Positions 1 to 8,964 are shown, counted from the first letter of the stretch. The stretch is DNA of 64,000 nucleotides from Desulfobacteraceae bacterium UBA2174 (GCA_002327445.1 DCWA01000030.1:62001-126000), one strand, 5' to 3'. Made by a program: numbers and translations. The notes: generated by a model not told the origin, from the letters alone.

Positions 1-756
1 TTGCGCGCCGACTTTCTCGCAGTCCTGCCGCGTGGGGCTTTTCACCCCGGCCATCCGGTTTTCCATTTTCAACCGCTGATACTTGCCATCGGCAATGGCG
101 TGGAAGGGCAGCAGATCCACCTGCCGGACATGATTCAGTCCGCGCGCGAATTGCGCCATCCGCTCAACCTGTTCCGCATCGTCGTTGATTCCCGGCATCA
201 GGGGAATGCGAAGGACGATCTCCGGCGCTAGGCCGTCAAGGATTTGAAGGTTTTCCAGGATCCGCCGGTTGCCGACTCCGGTGTACCGGCGGTGGCTTTC
301 ATCATCCATCAACTTGAGATCGTAGAGCACCAGGTCGGCCTTGGCCAGGACGGCCCGGATGACTTCCGGTGGGGCATAGCCGCTGGTGTCCACCGCCGTA
401 TGGATTTCCCTCCGGCGGCATTCATCCAGCATCGCGCCCAGGAATTCGGGCTGGGCCAGGGGCTCTCCCCCGGAAAAGGTGGCCCCGCCGCCGGATTCGT
501 CGTAGAAGATGCGGTCCTTTTCGATTTCAGACATCAGGGCCGCCACGGTCCAGCGCCTTCCCGCGATCTCGGTCCGCCCGGCGAGCCCGGCGGTGGCCTT
601 GAAGGGTATATGTTCCGGCTCGAAGCGCTGGCCTTCGGGGTTGTGACACCACCAGCACCGCAGAGGGCACCCCTTGAAGAAAACCGTGGTGCGAATTCCC
701 GGCCCGTCGTGGAGGGCGTATTTTTTGATTTTGAAGACGATTCCGTCCATAGTCAT
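1..756 (-). CDS. Glycyl-radical enzyme activating enzyme (radical SAM), 3' end cut by window edge
   Basis: This is a radical SAM activase that would install the glycyl radical on a partner enzyme. The open frame runs from an ATG at 756 (a second ATG lies at 750) to the window edge, giving 252 codons without a stop. The motif GCPLRCWWCHNPEG near residue 30 holds the C-x3-C-x2-C cluster ligands, and SGGEPL follows near residue 94. Only about 50 residues separate the two motifs and they contain no cysteine, so the two-cluster ferredoxin insert found in many activases is absent; this resembles the pyruvate-formate-lyase activase type. The partner glycyl-radical enzyme is not in the window and probably lies past the left edge. 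The gene is divergent from aconitase X. Confidence 0.88.
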   Translation of the reverse strand, partial: MTMDGIVFKIKKYALHDGPGIRTTVFFKGCPLRCWWCHNPEGQRFEPEHIPFKATAGLAGRTEIAGRRWTVAALMSEIEKDRIFYDESGGGATFSGGEPLAQPEFLGAMLDECRRREIHTAVDTSGYAPPEVIRAVLAKADLVLYDLKLMDDESHRRYTGVGNRRILENLQILDGLAPEIVLRIPLMPGINDDAEQVERMAQFARGLNHVRQVDLLPFHAIADGKYQRLKMENRMAGVKSPTRQDCEKVGAQ

Positions 757-762
757 CAGACC
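751..762. promoter_or_regulatory. Imperfect copy of the GGTC-N4-GACC palindrome
   Basis: AGTCATCAGACC overlaps the start codon of the radical SAM activase gene. It differs at one base from the copy at 10345-10356 and at two from the copy at 831-842. It lies 19 bp upstream of a TTGACA at 782-787 that could serve the aconitase X gene on the plus strand. Its position suits either activation of that gene or repression of the activase; this is inference. Confidence 0.45.
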
Positions 763-790
763 ACCAGTCCTTTTTCCACCATTGACAGGA

Positions 791-842
791 ACAGTAGCAT
801 AAAATAAGGAATGGTCAACAGGAAAAATCAGGTCTTCAGACC
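791..842 (-). promoter_or_regulatory. Putative activase promoter with upstream GGTC-N4-GACC palindrome
   Basis: On the minus strand a TTGACC -35 (813-818) and a weak TACTGT -10 (791-796) are separated by 16 bp. Directly upstream lies the palindrome GGTCTTCAGACC (831-842), 12 bp from the -35. The liv promoter near 10.3 kb has the same arrangement with an 11-bp gap, and the bases between palindrome and -35 are also alike. The palindrome sits where a class II activator would bind. The -10 is poor, which fits activator dependence. Confidence 0.5.
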
Positions 843-866
843 ACTTTGTCGAAAGCGGCAGCGCTC

Positions 867-2117
867 ATGGACCTCACCTCAGAAGAGCAGCGCACCCTGG
901 CCGGCGATGACGGCGAGGCGGCGCGGATCGCCATGGCCGTTCTGGTGGATCTGGGCGCCGTCTTCGGCGCCGACCGGCTGATTCCGGTGGCCCAGGTGCA
1001 CATCGATGCCACCCTGTACATGGTCGATGCCGGAGTCGCATTCGCCGAGCGAATGGCCGCCACGGGGGGGCGGTTTCGCGTGCCGACTTCCTTGAATCCC
1101 AGTGCGGTGGACCTGCTGCACCCCGAGGCCCTGCGCCCGCCGCCCGACCTGCTGGAAAACAGCCGGCGTCTCGAGCGAGCCTACCTGTCCATGGGGGCCG
1201 CGCCCACCTGGACCTGCGCGCCGTACCAGCAGGGAATGGTCCCGCGCTTCGGGCAGCAGATCGCCTGGGCCGAATCCAACGCCATCGTCTTCGCCAACTC
1301 GGTGATCGGGGCACGCACCAACCGCTACGGCGACCTCATGGACATCTGCGCCGCCGTCGTCGGCAAGGCGCCCTGCTTCGGGCTGCACCTGGAAACCCAC
1401 CGGCACGCCGAGCTGGTGATCGACGCCAGCGCCCTGCCCCGCTCCGTCCAATATGATCCGGCAACTTACCCGCTGTTGGGATACATCGTCGGCGAATTGG
1501 CCGGCGACCGCATTCCCGCCGTCCTCGGCATTCCGCCCGATGTGCCGGTACGCGCCCTCAAGTCGTTCGGCGCGGCGGCGGCCTCCTCCGGCGCCGTGGG
1601 GCTGTTTCACATGGTCGGCGTAACGCCGGAAGCCCGCTGCCTGGAGATGTGCACCGGCGGACGAAAGATGGAGGAGATCCACGCCGTCACGGCCAAGGAT
1701 TTGGCCGGAGCGGCGGCCAGGCTTTCGAATCCCGATTTGAGCCGGCCCGACTTGATCGTGGTGGGTTGCCCGCATTATGCCTATGCCGAAATGACAACCA
1801 TGGCGCGGTTGCTGGACGGTCGGCGGGTGAACCCGGGCATTGCCTTCTGGGCCTTTACCGGCCGGTGCGCGTATGGCTGGATGCGGCACAGCGGGCTGTT
1901 GCAAGCCCTGACCAACGCCGGGGTGACGGTCTTTACCGACGCCTGCCCCCTGCTGTACCCCGGGGAGAGCTGGCCCTTCACCGCGGCCCTGAGCGATTCG
2001 GCCAAGTTCGTCAACTACTGCACTTCCCAGACGGGCCTGCCAGCGGCCATCGGTAGTTTGGCAGATTGCGTGGAGACTGCCGTCACCGGCCGCTTCCGGC
2101 GGAGTGCGTTCCCATGA
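867..2117 (+). CDS. Aconitase X catalytic (large) subunit, DUF521 family
   Basis: The protein (416 aa) belongs to the aconitase X family, [Fe-S] hydro-lyases that dehydrate small hydroxy acids. Characterised members include archaeal phosphomevalonate dehydratase and bacterial cis-3-hydroxy-L-proline dehydratase. Family cysteines appear in VVGCPHYAYAEM and FTDACPLLYPGESWPF. I chose the ATG at 867 (MDLTSEEQ), which matches the usual family N-terminus; a TTG at 846 is possible. The stop overlaps the small-subunit start (ATGA), so the subunits are split, unlike the single-chain fused form. The substrate cannot be read from sequence; the divergent glycyl-radical activase suggests joint use in one catabolic route. 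Confidence 0.9.
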   Translation: MDLTSEEQRTLAGDDGEAARIAMAVLVDLGAVFGADRLIPVAQVHIDATLYMVDAGVAFAERMAATGGRFRVPTSLNPSAVDLLHPEALRPPPDLLENSRRLERAYLSMGAAPTWTCAPYQQGMVPRFGQQIAWAESNAIVFANSVIGARTNRYGDLMDICAAVVGKAPCFGLHLETHRHAELVIDASALPRSVQYDPATYPLLGYIVGELAGDRIPAVLGIPPDVPVRALKSFGAAAASSGAVGLFHMVGVTPEARCLEMCTGGRKMEEIHAVTAKDLAGAAARLSNPDLSRPDLIVVGCPHYAYAEMTTMARLLDGRRVNPGIAFWAFTGRCAYGWMRHSGLLQALTNAGVTVFTDACPLLYPGESWPFTAALSDSAKFVNYCTSQTGLPAAIGSLADCVETAVTGRFRRSAFP

Positions 2118-2554
2118 ACGTCATCCTGAAAGGTTGCCCCGTGGTTGCCGGCCACGCGGCGGGCAGAGTGCTGAAAAGCGACCAAAGCATCAGTTTCTGG
2201 GGCGGCGTCGATCCCCACACCGGCTGCATCGTCGATCCGCGCCACGACCTGTTCGGGCAATCCGTCGCCGGTCGGGTGCTGGCCTTTCCGGTAGGCAAGG
2301 GGTCGAGCACCGGATCGCTGATCCTCCTGGAACTGGCCCGGGTGGGACTGGCCCCGGCCGCCATCGTCACCATCCGCTGCGAACCGATCCTGGCCACCGG
2401 CCCCATCGTCATCAAACATTTCTACGGCCGGCAGATCCCCGTGATAACCCTCTCGGCTGAAGACTTCGACCGCCTGGAAACCGGGCAACCGGTGGAGGTG
2501 GATGCCGAGTCGGGAACAGTTCGGATTGAAATTGACAAAAAAAGCTTGTCGTAA
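2114..2554 (+). CDS. Aconitase X small (swivel) subunit, DUF126 family
   Basis: This 146-aa protein is the swivel-domain partner of aconitase X. It carries the family motif FPVGKGSSTGS near residue 60, whose serine-rich loop contributes to the active site in this family. The start overlaps the large-subunit stop by 4 bp, which indicates translational coupling and equal production. The end runs into an A/T-rich inverted repeat that probably belongs to the next transcription unit. Confidence 0.9.
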   Translation: MNVILKGCPVVAGHAAGRVLKSDQSISFWGGVDPHTGCIVDPRHDLFGQSVAGRVLAFPVGKGSSTGSLILLELARVGLAPAAIVTIRCEPILATGPIVIKHFYGRQIPVITLSAEDFDRLETGQPVEVDAESGTVRIEIDKKSLS

Positions 2555-2579
2555 TATTTTGAAAAACAAAAAGTATTAC
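2532..2579 (+). promoter_or_regulatory. Putative promoter/operator of the toxin-antitoxin pair
   Basis: TTGACA (2532-2537) and TATTTT (2555-2560) are spaced 17 bp. An imperfect inverted repeat with arms GTAATATTTT and AAAAGTATTAC (2551-2579) covers the -10 and the stop codon of the upstream gene. An operator overlapping the -10 is what antitoxin autoregulation needs. The placement is visible; the function is inferred. Confidence 0.45.
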
Positions 2580-2601
2580 TTTTTTCGGAAAGCAGAAGAA
2601 G

Positions 2602-2841
2602 ATGAAAACCATCTCATTGAAGGTACCAGAATCCTTGTTCGCGATTCTGGTACAAACGGCCGAGAAGCGGGGGGAAAGCAAGTCCACCATCATTCGCGAA
2701 GCCATTGAAAGCTTTGTTGCCCATAACGCTTCAGAACTGAATGGATCCTGCCTGGACCTGTCCAAAGACCTGGCAGGATCCATTGAAGGGCCCGAGGATC
2801 TTTCCAGCAACAAGGAGTTGATGCGTGGCTACGGTCAATAA
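2602..2841 (+). CDS. Ribbon-helix-helix antitoxin
   Basis: This 79-aa protein starts MKTISLKVPESLFAIL, an N-terminal beta strand, followed by a helix-turn-helix with SKSTIIREAIESF. That is the CopG/Arc ribbon-helix-helix fold used for operator binding. The C-terminal half is acidic and likely wraps the toxin. The toxin gene begins 17 bp before this one ends. A plasmid-type or VapB-like antitoxin is the best call. Confidence 0.8.
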   Translation: MKTISLKVPESLFAILVQTAEKRGESKSTIIREAIESFVAHNASELNGSCLDLSKDLAGSIEGPEDLSSNKELMRGYGQ

Positions 2842-3259
2842 ACGCTGCATCATCCTGGATACCGGCCCTTTGGTGGCTTTTCTCAACCGGCAAGACAAAC
2901 ACCACCGATGGGCCATGATGCAGTGGGAGAGGCTTCCGCCGCCACTGATCACCTGCGAAGCCGTTCTCTCTGAAGCCTGTTTTCTGCTAAGCGGTTTTTC
3001 CGGAGGCCAGGACGCCGTCATTACACTGGTCCAGCGAAACGTTTTAAAAATCGGTTTTGGGTTGGCCGATCATGTGGATCGAATCGGCAGGTTGGTACGA
3101 AAATATGCCGATGCCCCCATGTCCCTGGCGGATGCCTGCCTGGTGCGCATGGCGGAGCTGTTTCCGGACAGCGCCGTCATGACGCTTGATTCGGACTTTC
3201 AGTTTTACCGGAAAAACAAAAGTCGCGTCATCCCGGTTATTTCCCCTTACACCGGATAA
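2825..3259 (+). CDS. PIN-domain toxin (VapC-like ribonuclease)
   Basis: This 144-aa protein is a PIN-domain nuclease. The acidic residues expected for the Mg-binding site are visible: D in IILDTGPLVA near residue 12, E in CEAVLSEACF near 50, D in SLADACLVR near 100 and D in MTLDSDFQFY near 119. It starts with GTG inside the antitoxin gene (17-bp overlap), so the two are translationally coupled. It likely cleaves RNA when the antitoxin is lost. Confidence 0.82.
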   Translation: MATVNKRCIILDTGPLVAFLNRQDKHHRWAMMQWERLPPPLITCEAVLSEACFLLSGFSGGQDAVITLVQRNVLKIGFGLADHVDRIGRLVRKYADAPMSLADACLVRMAELFPDSAVMTLDSDFQFYRKNKSRVIPVISPYTG

Positions 3260-3325
3260 AAACCGCCTGGCCAGATCGCCACGGCGTGTTTTGGCCACCT
3301 TTTCCATAACCCCACAGAGCCGCCC

Positions 3326-4525
3326 ATGAATGCCAAGGACAATGAATCGCTTTACGTCATCTCCGCCGTCAGCAAAGACCGCCCCGGTCTGGTGCACTCG
3401 GTCACCCGGGTGCTGGCGGATCTGAACGTCAACATCGTGGACGTGGATGCCCGCTCGGTGCGGGGGCATTTTTCCATGTTTCTCGTGGTGGACCTGAGCA
3501 CCGCCGGCTGCACCTACGACGGGATGATGGCCGCCCTGAAGCCGGTAGGAGAAAGCTTCGACCTCGGTCTGCGAGCCGAACCCTACCGGGCCGGACGACG
3601 CAAGTCGGACAAGCACCTGATGATTCTCACGGTGATGGGAGTTGACCACCCCGGCATCGTGGCGGCCATTTCCGCGATCCTGGCCCGCAACCGCATCAAC
3701 ATCGAAAAAATCAAGATGATCGCCCGCGGCGATTACATCGCCATGGAACTCAAGGTGGACATGAGCGAGGTCGCCGACCTGGCCAACATCCGCGACCAGC
3801 TCTACGCCTACTCGGAGGCCGACGGTCTGGACGTCTCCATGCGGGAGTACGATGTTATGGAAAAGCCCAAGCGCGTGGTGGTCTTCGACTGCGACTCGAC
3901 CATCATCCAGGCCGAGGTCATCGACGAGCTGGCCAAGATCGCCGGGGTGGACCGGGAGGTGCGCCGCATGACCCGGGAGGCCATGAGCGGCACCCTGGAC
4001 TTCAACGAGGCCATCCGCCGCCGGGTGAAGCTGCTCAAGGGGCTCACCGTGGACAAGCTCGACCTGCTGGCCCGCTCCATCAGCCTGACGCCGGGTACCG
4101 AGGAACTCATCGCGGCGCTCCGCACCATGGGCTACAAGATCGCCGTCATCTCCGGGGGGTTTTCCTTTTTCACCAACTATCTCAAGGAACGTCTCAACCT
4201 CGACTACGTGTTCGCCAACGAACTGGAGATCGCAGACGGGGTCGTCACGGGCAGTATCCGCGGCAGCATCATCAACGCCGAGAAAAAAGGCGAAATCCTC
4301 ATGGAGATCGCCCGGCAGGAAGGGGTTTCCCCCGACCAGGTGGTGGCGGTGGGCGACGGGGCCAATGACCGCTTCATGCTCCAGAATGCCGGTCTGGCCA
4401 TCGCCTTCAACCCCAAGGAAGTTCTCAAGCAGTACAGCAACGGCATGATCACCACCAAGAGCATCTACGGCCTGCTGCACATGCTGGGGGTGCCGGATGA
4501 AAAGACCGACCGGCTGGACGGATGA
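3326..4525 (+). CDS. serB: Phosphoserine phosphatase with tandem ACT domains
   Basis: SerB converts phosphoserine to serine, the last step of serine synthesis. The protein (399 aa) has two N-terminal ACT regulatory domains (about residues 8-85 and 97-175), which usually bind amino acids for feedback control. The HAD phosphatase domain follows, with the nucleophile motif DCDST near 188 and the acidic motif GDGANDRFML near 344. The next gene starts inside its 3' end (29-bp overlap). Confidence 0.95.
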   Translation: MNAKDNESLYVISAVSKDRPGLVHSVTRVLADLNVNIVDVDARSVRGHFSMFLVVDLSTAGCTYDGMMAALKPVGESFDLGLRAEPYRAGRRKSDKHLMILTVMGVDHPGIVAAISAILARNRINIEKIKMIARGDYIAMELKVDMSEVADLANIRDQLYAYSEADGLDVSMREYDVMEKPKRVVVFDCDSTIIQAEVIDELAKIAGVDREVRRMTREAMSGTLDFNEAIRRRVKLLKGLTVDKLDLLARSISLTPGTEELIAALRTMGYKIAVISGGFSFFTNYLKERLNLDYVFANELEIADGVVTGSIRGSIINAEKKGEILMEIARQEGVSPDQVVAVGDGANDRFMLQNAGLAIAFNPKEVLKQYSNGMITTKSIYGLLHMLGVPDEKTDRLDG

Positions 4526-5492
4526 CGAGGCCTCTGGAGGCCATGCCCCCTGGCTTGACATCATCGCGGCCGAATCCCTGGGCGTCCGGGGCCTCTGCTG
4601 CCGCGTGACGCTGCCGGGCCGCACCATCGTCATCGATCCGGGTTTGGCGCTGGGATACCTGCGCGGCGGTCTGATGCCCCATCCGGTGCAGGTGGCTGTG
4701 GGGCGGCGGGTGCGCCAGGCCATCGTCCGGGCCCTTGAAACGGCCACCGACATCGTCGTGAGCCATTTTCACGGCGATCACGTGCCCTTGGTGGCAGCCA
4801 ACCCCTACCAACTGTCCTTCCAGGATCTGCCCCCGCGGGCCGGTGAACTGCGCTGCTGGAGCAAAGCCGACGATCCGGCCGGTCCGATGCACCAGCGCTT
4901 TCTGGATCTGAAGGTGCTGTTCGGCGCCAACCTGCGCGTAGCCGAAGGCCTCCAGGACGGTCCTCTCTCCTTTTCCGAAGCGGTGCCCCACGGAAAGCCG
5001 GGCGGCAAAACCGGAACCGTCATGATGACGCGCATCCTAACGCCCCGGGGCGTCTTCGTGCACGCCTCCGACATCCAGCTGCTCAACCACGAAGCGGTGG
5101 ATCGAATCCTTGATTGGCGGCCGGATATCGTACTGGCCGGCGGACCGCCACTCTATCTGGAAGTCATCGGTCCGGAGGATCGGCAGGCGGCCTGGAACAA
5201 CGGCCTGCGCCTGGCCAGGGGAGTCGGGACGTTGATCCTCGACCATCACCTCCTGCGCAGCCGGCAAGGGCTCGCCTGGCTTGCCGAGTTGTCGGCCGCG
5301 GCAGGACGCGACATCCCCTGTGCCGCCGATTACATGAAAAAACGCAGGTTGTTACTGGAGGCGGACAGGGCCCAGTGGTACCGCAGAGCGCCCGTGCCCG
5401 ACAATTGGCACACCGACTACCGCCTCGGCCGGGAAGGCCCGGATCGAGGCGGGCAGCGGTTTAGGGCGCCTGTGGCGCAGGAAGGAAAGTGA
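4497..5492 (+). CDS. UPF0282-type metallo-beta-lactamase-fold protein
   Basis: This 331-aa protein has the metal-binding motif SHFHGDH near residue 88, VIDPGLALG near 43 and a late VHASDIQLL that supplies a further ligand. The start ESLGVRG and the motif EAVPHGKPGGKTG match the UPF0282 family, known mainly from archaea and of unknown substrate. It overlaps serB by 29 bp and is probably co-expressed. Family assignment is firm; function is unknown. Confidence 0.78.
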   Translation: MKRPTGWTDDEASGGHAPWLDIIAAESLGVRGLCCRVTLPGRTIVIDPGLALGYLRGGLMPHPVQVAVGRRVRQAIVRALETATDIVVSHFHGDHVPLVAANPYQLSFQDLPPRAGELRCWSKADDPAGPMHQRFLDLKVLFGANLRVAEGLQDGPLSFSEAVPHGKPGGKTGTVMMTRILTPRGVFVHASDIQLLNHEAVDRILDWRPDIVLAGGPPLYLEVIGPEDRQAAWNNGLRLARGVGTLILDHHLLRSRQGLAWLAELSAAAGRDIPCAADYMKKRRLLLEADRAQWYRRAPVPDNWHTDYRLGREGPDRGGQRFRAPVAQEGK

Positions 5493-5519
5493 ACGGGGGG
5501 AAAGGCGGCCCGGTCCGGC

Positions 5520-6233
5520 TCAGCTCTTGCCGCCGAGGTAGGCCGACTGGACGTCCGGATTGGCCAGGAGGTTGGCGGCCGAGTCCTTGAGCACGACGCG
5601 GCCGACTTCCATCACGTAGCCGCGGTTGGCCAATTTCAGGGCGGCTCGGGCGTTTTGCTCCACCAGGACCACCGTTACGCCGGCCTGGTTGATCTGGCGC
5701 ACCGTGTCGAAAATCGTCTTGACCAGCAATGGCGCCAGGCCGAGGCTCGGTTCATCCAGCAACAGAATACGCGGATTGCCCATCAATGCCCGGCCCACGG
5801 CCAGCATCTGCTGCTCGCCGCCGGAAAGAGTGCCGGCCATCTGGTTGCGGCGCTCCTTGAGGCGAGGGAAAAGCTCGAAAACCCAGTCGATGTTCTGGCG
5901 AATTTTCTGTTGATCGTTGGAGGTATAGGCCCCGAGGTTGAGGTTTTCACGAACCGTGAGGGTTCCGAACACCCGACGGCCCTCGGGCGCTTGGGCCACG
6001 CCTCGGGCCACGATGTCGTGCGCCGGCAGCTTGTGTAGCGGCACGCCATCTAAAAGGATCGATCCCTCGCTGACCTTCACCAGTCCGCTGATGGCCATCA
6101 GGGTGGTGGACTTGCCGGCGCCGTTGGCACCCAGGATGGTGACGATCTCCCCCTGTTCGACCGAGATGTCGATCCCGTGAAGCGCTTCCACGTTGCCGTA
6201 CTTGACGTGCAGGTTCTCGATCTTCAGCAGCAT
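5520..6233 (-). CDS. livF: Branched-chain amino acid-type ABC transporter ATPase
   Basis: The protein (237 aa) is a LivF-type nucleotide-binding subunit. It has Walker A GANGAGKST near residue 37, signature LSGGEQQ, and Walker B ILLLDEPSLGLAP. The ATG at 6233 follows a GAGGAG ribosome site lying in the end of livG, 4 nt after the livG stop. It is the last gene of a five-gene transporter unit and energises uptake through LivH/LivM. The substrate may not be leucine; see the shared palindrome with aconitase X. Confidence 0.93.
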   Translation of the reverse strand: MLLKIENLHVKYGNVEALHGIDISVEQGEIVTILGANGAGKSTTLMAISGLVKVSEGSILLDGVPLHKLPAHDIVARGVAQAPEGRRVFGTLTVRENLNLGAYTSNDQQKIRQNIDWVFELFPRLKERRNQMAGTLSGGEQQMLAVGRALMGNPRILLLDEPSLGLAPLLVKTIFDTVRQINQAGVTVVLVEQNARAALKLANRGYVMEVGRVVLKDSAANLLANPDVQSAYLGGKS

Positions 6234-6237
6234 GATC

Positions 6238-7002
6238 TCACTCCTCGTCGGTGCCCAGATAGGCTTCAATCACCCGGCGGTTGGCCTTGATTTCCGGGGG
6301 GGTGCCCTCAGCGATCTTGGCCCCGTTTTCCAACACCACGATCTTTTCGCAAGCCTTCATCACCAGGCTCATGTCGTGCTCGATCAGCAGGACGGTGACC
6401 CCCCGGGCCTGGATCTGCCGGATGGTGTCGATGAGCTGGGCCGTTTCCTGGTCGTTCATCCCGCCGGCCGGCTCGTCGAGGATAATCAGGCGAGGCTCGG
6501 TGGCCAGTGCCCGGGCCACCTCCAGCAACCGCTGGTTGCCGTAGGAAAGGTTTTCGGCCAGGTTCATGGCCTGCGTTTCCAGATTGACGAAGCGCAGCTC
6601 GCCCATGGCCTTGTCCAGGGCCTTTTTCTCCTCGGCGCGCTGCCAGGGCGGCTGGAACATCGCGGCGACGCTGCCCGACTTCATGCGGCAGTGGCATCCG
6701 GCCAGCACGTTTTCCAGGGCAGTGAGTTTGTGAAAGAGGCGAATGGTCTGAAAGGTGCGGGCAATGCCGAGGGAGACGATCTTGTGGGTCGGCAGGTTGT
6801 TTATCAGGCGGCCGTCGAAAACGATCTTCCCGCTGTCGGCCCGGTAGTTGCCGGTGATCAGGTTGAAAACGGTGGTCTTGCCGGCACCGTTGGGTCCGAT
6901 GAGTCCGACGATAGTTCCTTCGGCAACGTCGAAGCTGACATCGTTTACGGCGATCAGCCCGCCGAAACGTTTGGTGAGGTTTTCCAGGTGCAGCAGGGTC
7001 AT
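6238..7002 (-). CDS. livG: Branched-chain amino acid-type ABC transporter ATPase
   Basis: The 254-aa protein is the LivG partner ATPase, with Walker A GPNGAGKTT, signature LSYGNQRLLEVARAL and Walker B LIILDEPAGGMN. LSYG in place of LSGG is normal for LivG. I set the start at the ATG at 7002 because it overlaps the livM stop (ATGA); a longer in-frame extension lies antisense-free inside livM but is only a reading of that gene in another frame. Confidence 0.93.
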   Translation of the reverse strand: MTLLHLENLTKRFGGLIAVNDVSFDVAEGTIVGLIGPNGAGKTTVFNLITGNYRADSGKIVFDGRLINNLPTHKIVSLGIARTFQTIRLFHKLTALENVLAGCHCRMKSGSVAAMFQPPWQRAEEKKALDKAMGELRFVNLETQAMNLAENLSYGNQRLLEVARALATEPRLIILDEPAGGMNDQETAQLIDTIRQIQARGVTVLLIEHDMSLVMKACEKIVVLENGAKIAEGTPPEIKANRRVIEAYLGTDEE

Positions 7003-7958
7003 GCGGCCTCCTCGGGTTCGGCGGTACGATCGAGGCGGTAGGTACGCGGCGGCGGCGGCAGAATCCCCTCCGGCCGGAAGATCATCATGATGATCATCAC
7101 GGCGCCGAAGACCAACATCCGCGCCGTGGCGAACTGCCGGAAGAGTTCCGGCAGGCCGATGACGAGAAAGGTCCCCAGGATCACCCCCGCAATGGAACCG
7201 CGTCCGCCGAGCAAGACAATCATGAACAGAAGCACCGACTCCCAGAAATTGAACGACTCCGGCGCGATGATGGTCATCTTGGCGGCAAAGAGGGTCCCGC
7301 AGAAACCGGCCCACACGGCGCCGATGACAAAGGCGATGAGCTTGTAGTGGGAAATGTCGATGCCGCTGCCGGCGGCGGCGACATCGTCTTCCCGGATGTA
7401 ATTCAAGGCTCTGCCGAACCGCGAGTGTTCCAATTTGCGAAGCAGATAGATCGTCACCGCCACGAAGAACCAGATCAGGTAAAAAAACTGCCCCGGCGTG
7501 CTGATCTTCATGCCGAAGATCGTGGGACGGTCGATGCCGAAAATCCCGTTGGCCCCGCCAGTGATCCCGAAGACGTTGTTGATCAGGGCGATGCGCACGA
7601 TTTCCACGAAGCCGATGGTGACGATGAGCAGGTAGTCACCCCTCAGATGGATGATCGGCCTGGCGATGACCAGGGCGAAAAGCCCCGCCAGAAGCCCGGA
7701 AAGGGGCATGAGCCAGAGCACCGGAATGGCGTAGACGGTATTGAGGATCGCTGTGGTGTAGGCGCCCACGGCGTAAAAGGCCGCATGGCCCATGTGAAAC
7801 ATGCCGCAATGCCCCAAGATGATATTGAGGCTCAGGGACAGCATCACATAGAGTCCGACCACGTTGAGCACGTCGATCCAGTAACGATTGAGCACGGCCG
7901 GCGACGTCAGCAGCACAAGGGAAAAAGCGGCGTAGACGATCCAACGTTTGTTCTTCAT
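6999..7958 (-). CDS. livM: Branched-chain amino acid-type ABC transporter permease
   Basis: This 319-aa membrane protein has many hydrophobic helices and the LivM signature SLNIILGHCGMFHMGHAAFYAVGAY (quoted in part: GHCGMFHMGHAAF), then GGRGSIAGVILGT near the C-terminus. The ATG at 7958 has an AAGGAAG ribosome site; a TTG two codons upstream is also possible. It pairs with LivH to form the channel and is 43 nt downstream of it. Confidence 0.92.
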   Translation of the reverse strand: MKNKRWIVYAAFSLVLLTSPAVLNRYWIDVLNVVGLYVMLSLSLNIILGHCGMFHMGHAAFYAVGAYTTAILNTVYAIPVLWLMPLSGLLAGLFALVIARPIIHLRGDYLLIVTIGFVEIVRIALINNVFGITGGANGIFGIDRPTIFGMKISTPGQFFYLIWFFVAVTIYLLRKLEHSRFGRALNYIREDDVAAAGSGIDISHYKLIAFVIGAVWAGFCGTLFAAKMTIIAPESFNFWESVLLFMIVLLGGRGSIAGVILGTFLVIGLPELFRQFATARMLVFGAVMIIMMIFRPEGILPPPPRTYRLDRTAEPEEAA

Positions 7959-8001
7959 GGACAAGCTTCCTTTGCCGAGGCGGCGCCGGCGACGGGGCCG
8001 A

Positions 8002-8907
8002 TCAGACTTTTTCCGCCACCCGTTCTCCCAGCAGCCCGGTGGGCCGCACGATCAAAATCAGAATCAGCACACAGAAAGCGAAGGCGTCCTTCCAGGCGAC
8101 GGACAGATAGGCCGCAGCGAAGGCTTCGATCAGCCCGAGCATCAAACCACCCACCATGGCGCCGGGAATATTGCCGATACCGCCGAGGATCGCCGCCGTG
8201 AACGCCTTGAGCCCGTAAATCCAACCCATGGTGAAGTTGATCTGGCCGTAGTAGATCCCCACCATCAGCCCGGCCGCCCCTCCCAAGGCCGGTCCGATGA
8301 CGAAAACCAGGGCGATGACCCGGTCCACATTGATGCCCATGAGCCGGGCGGCGCCCTGGTCGATGGCCGCAGCCCGGATCGCCGTGCCCACCTTGGTGCG
8401 CTGGATGAAGGTGTAGAGAGCGACCATCATGACCACCGAGGCCAGCAGGATCAAAATTCGGATCAGGGGGACCGGCATCCCGAAGATGTGAACCACGGTA
8501 CGCGGCATCAGGTCATGGGGATAGACCTGAAATTTGGCCCCGTAAATCAACATGACGATGTTTTGGAAAAAAATCGAAGCGCCCAGGGCCGACACGACGG
8601 CCGAAAGCCTGTGCGCCTGGCGCAGGGGGCGGTAGGCGACCCGTTCCAGTACAACGCCGAGGATGGCCACCAGGATCAGCACCATCACCGCCAGCAGGGC
8701 GATGACGCAGAAAGGGGACAGGTAATCGGCCAACCCGAGGGCCGTCAGGAGCGTCAGGCCCAGGTAGGCGCCGATCATGAACAGGTCCCCGTGGGCGAAG
8801 TTGATCAGCTTCAGCACCCCGTAGACCATGGTATACCCCAGGGCGATGAGGGCATAAATCCCGCCGACGGCCAATCCGTTGGTCAGTTGTTGAAAGAAAA
8901 ATTCCAT
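8002..8907 (-). CDS. livH: Branched-chain amino acid-type ABC transporter permease
   Basis: This 301-aa inner-membrane permease has the LivH-type N-terminus GLAVGGIYALIALGYTMVYG and the motif INFAHGDLFMIGAY. It is the first gene after the binding-protein gene, from which it is separated by a terminator-like hairpin, so it is probably made at a lower level than the binding protein. Confidence 0.92.
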   Translation of the reverse strand: MEFFFQQLTNGLAVGGIYALIALGYTMVYGVLKLINFAHGDLFMIGAYLGLTLLTALGLADYLSPFCVIALLAVMVLILVAILGVVLERVAYRPLRQAHRLSAVVSALGASIFFQNIVMLIYGAKFQVYPHDLMPRTVVHIFGMPVPLIRILILLASVVMMVALYTFIQRTKVGTAIRAAAIDQGAARLMGINVDRVIALVFVIGPALGGAAGLMVGIYYGQINFTMGWIYGLKAFTAAILGGIGNIPGAMVGGLMLGLIEAFAAAYLSVAWKDAFAFCVLILILIVRPTGLLGERVAEKV

Positions 8908-8964
8908 GGGGTCACCCCGTAGGCCACGAATTCAGGGGGAGAACAAGGGGATCGATCGCGCACC

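Noticed and set aside
3044..4753. 569-codon open frame on the minus strand across serB
   Set aside because: Antisense shadow of a clear serB gene; the composition (His/Asp/Gly/Val-rich) is typical of reversed GC-rich coding DNA.
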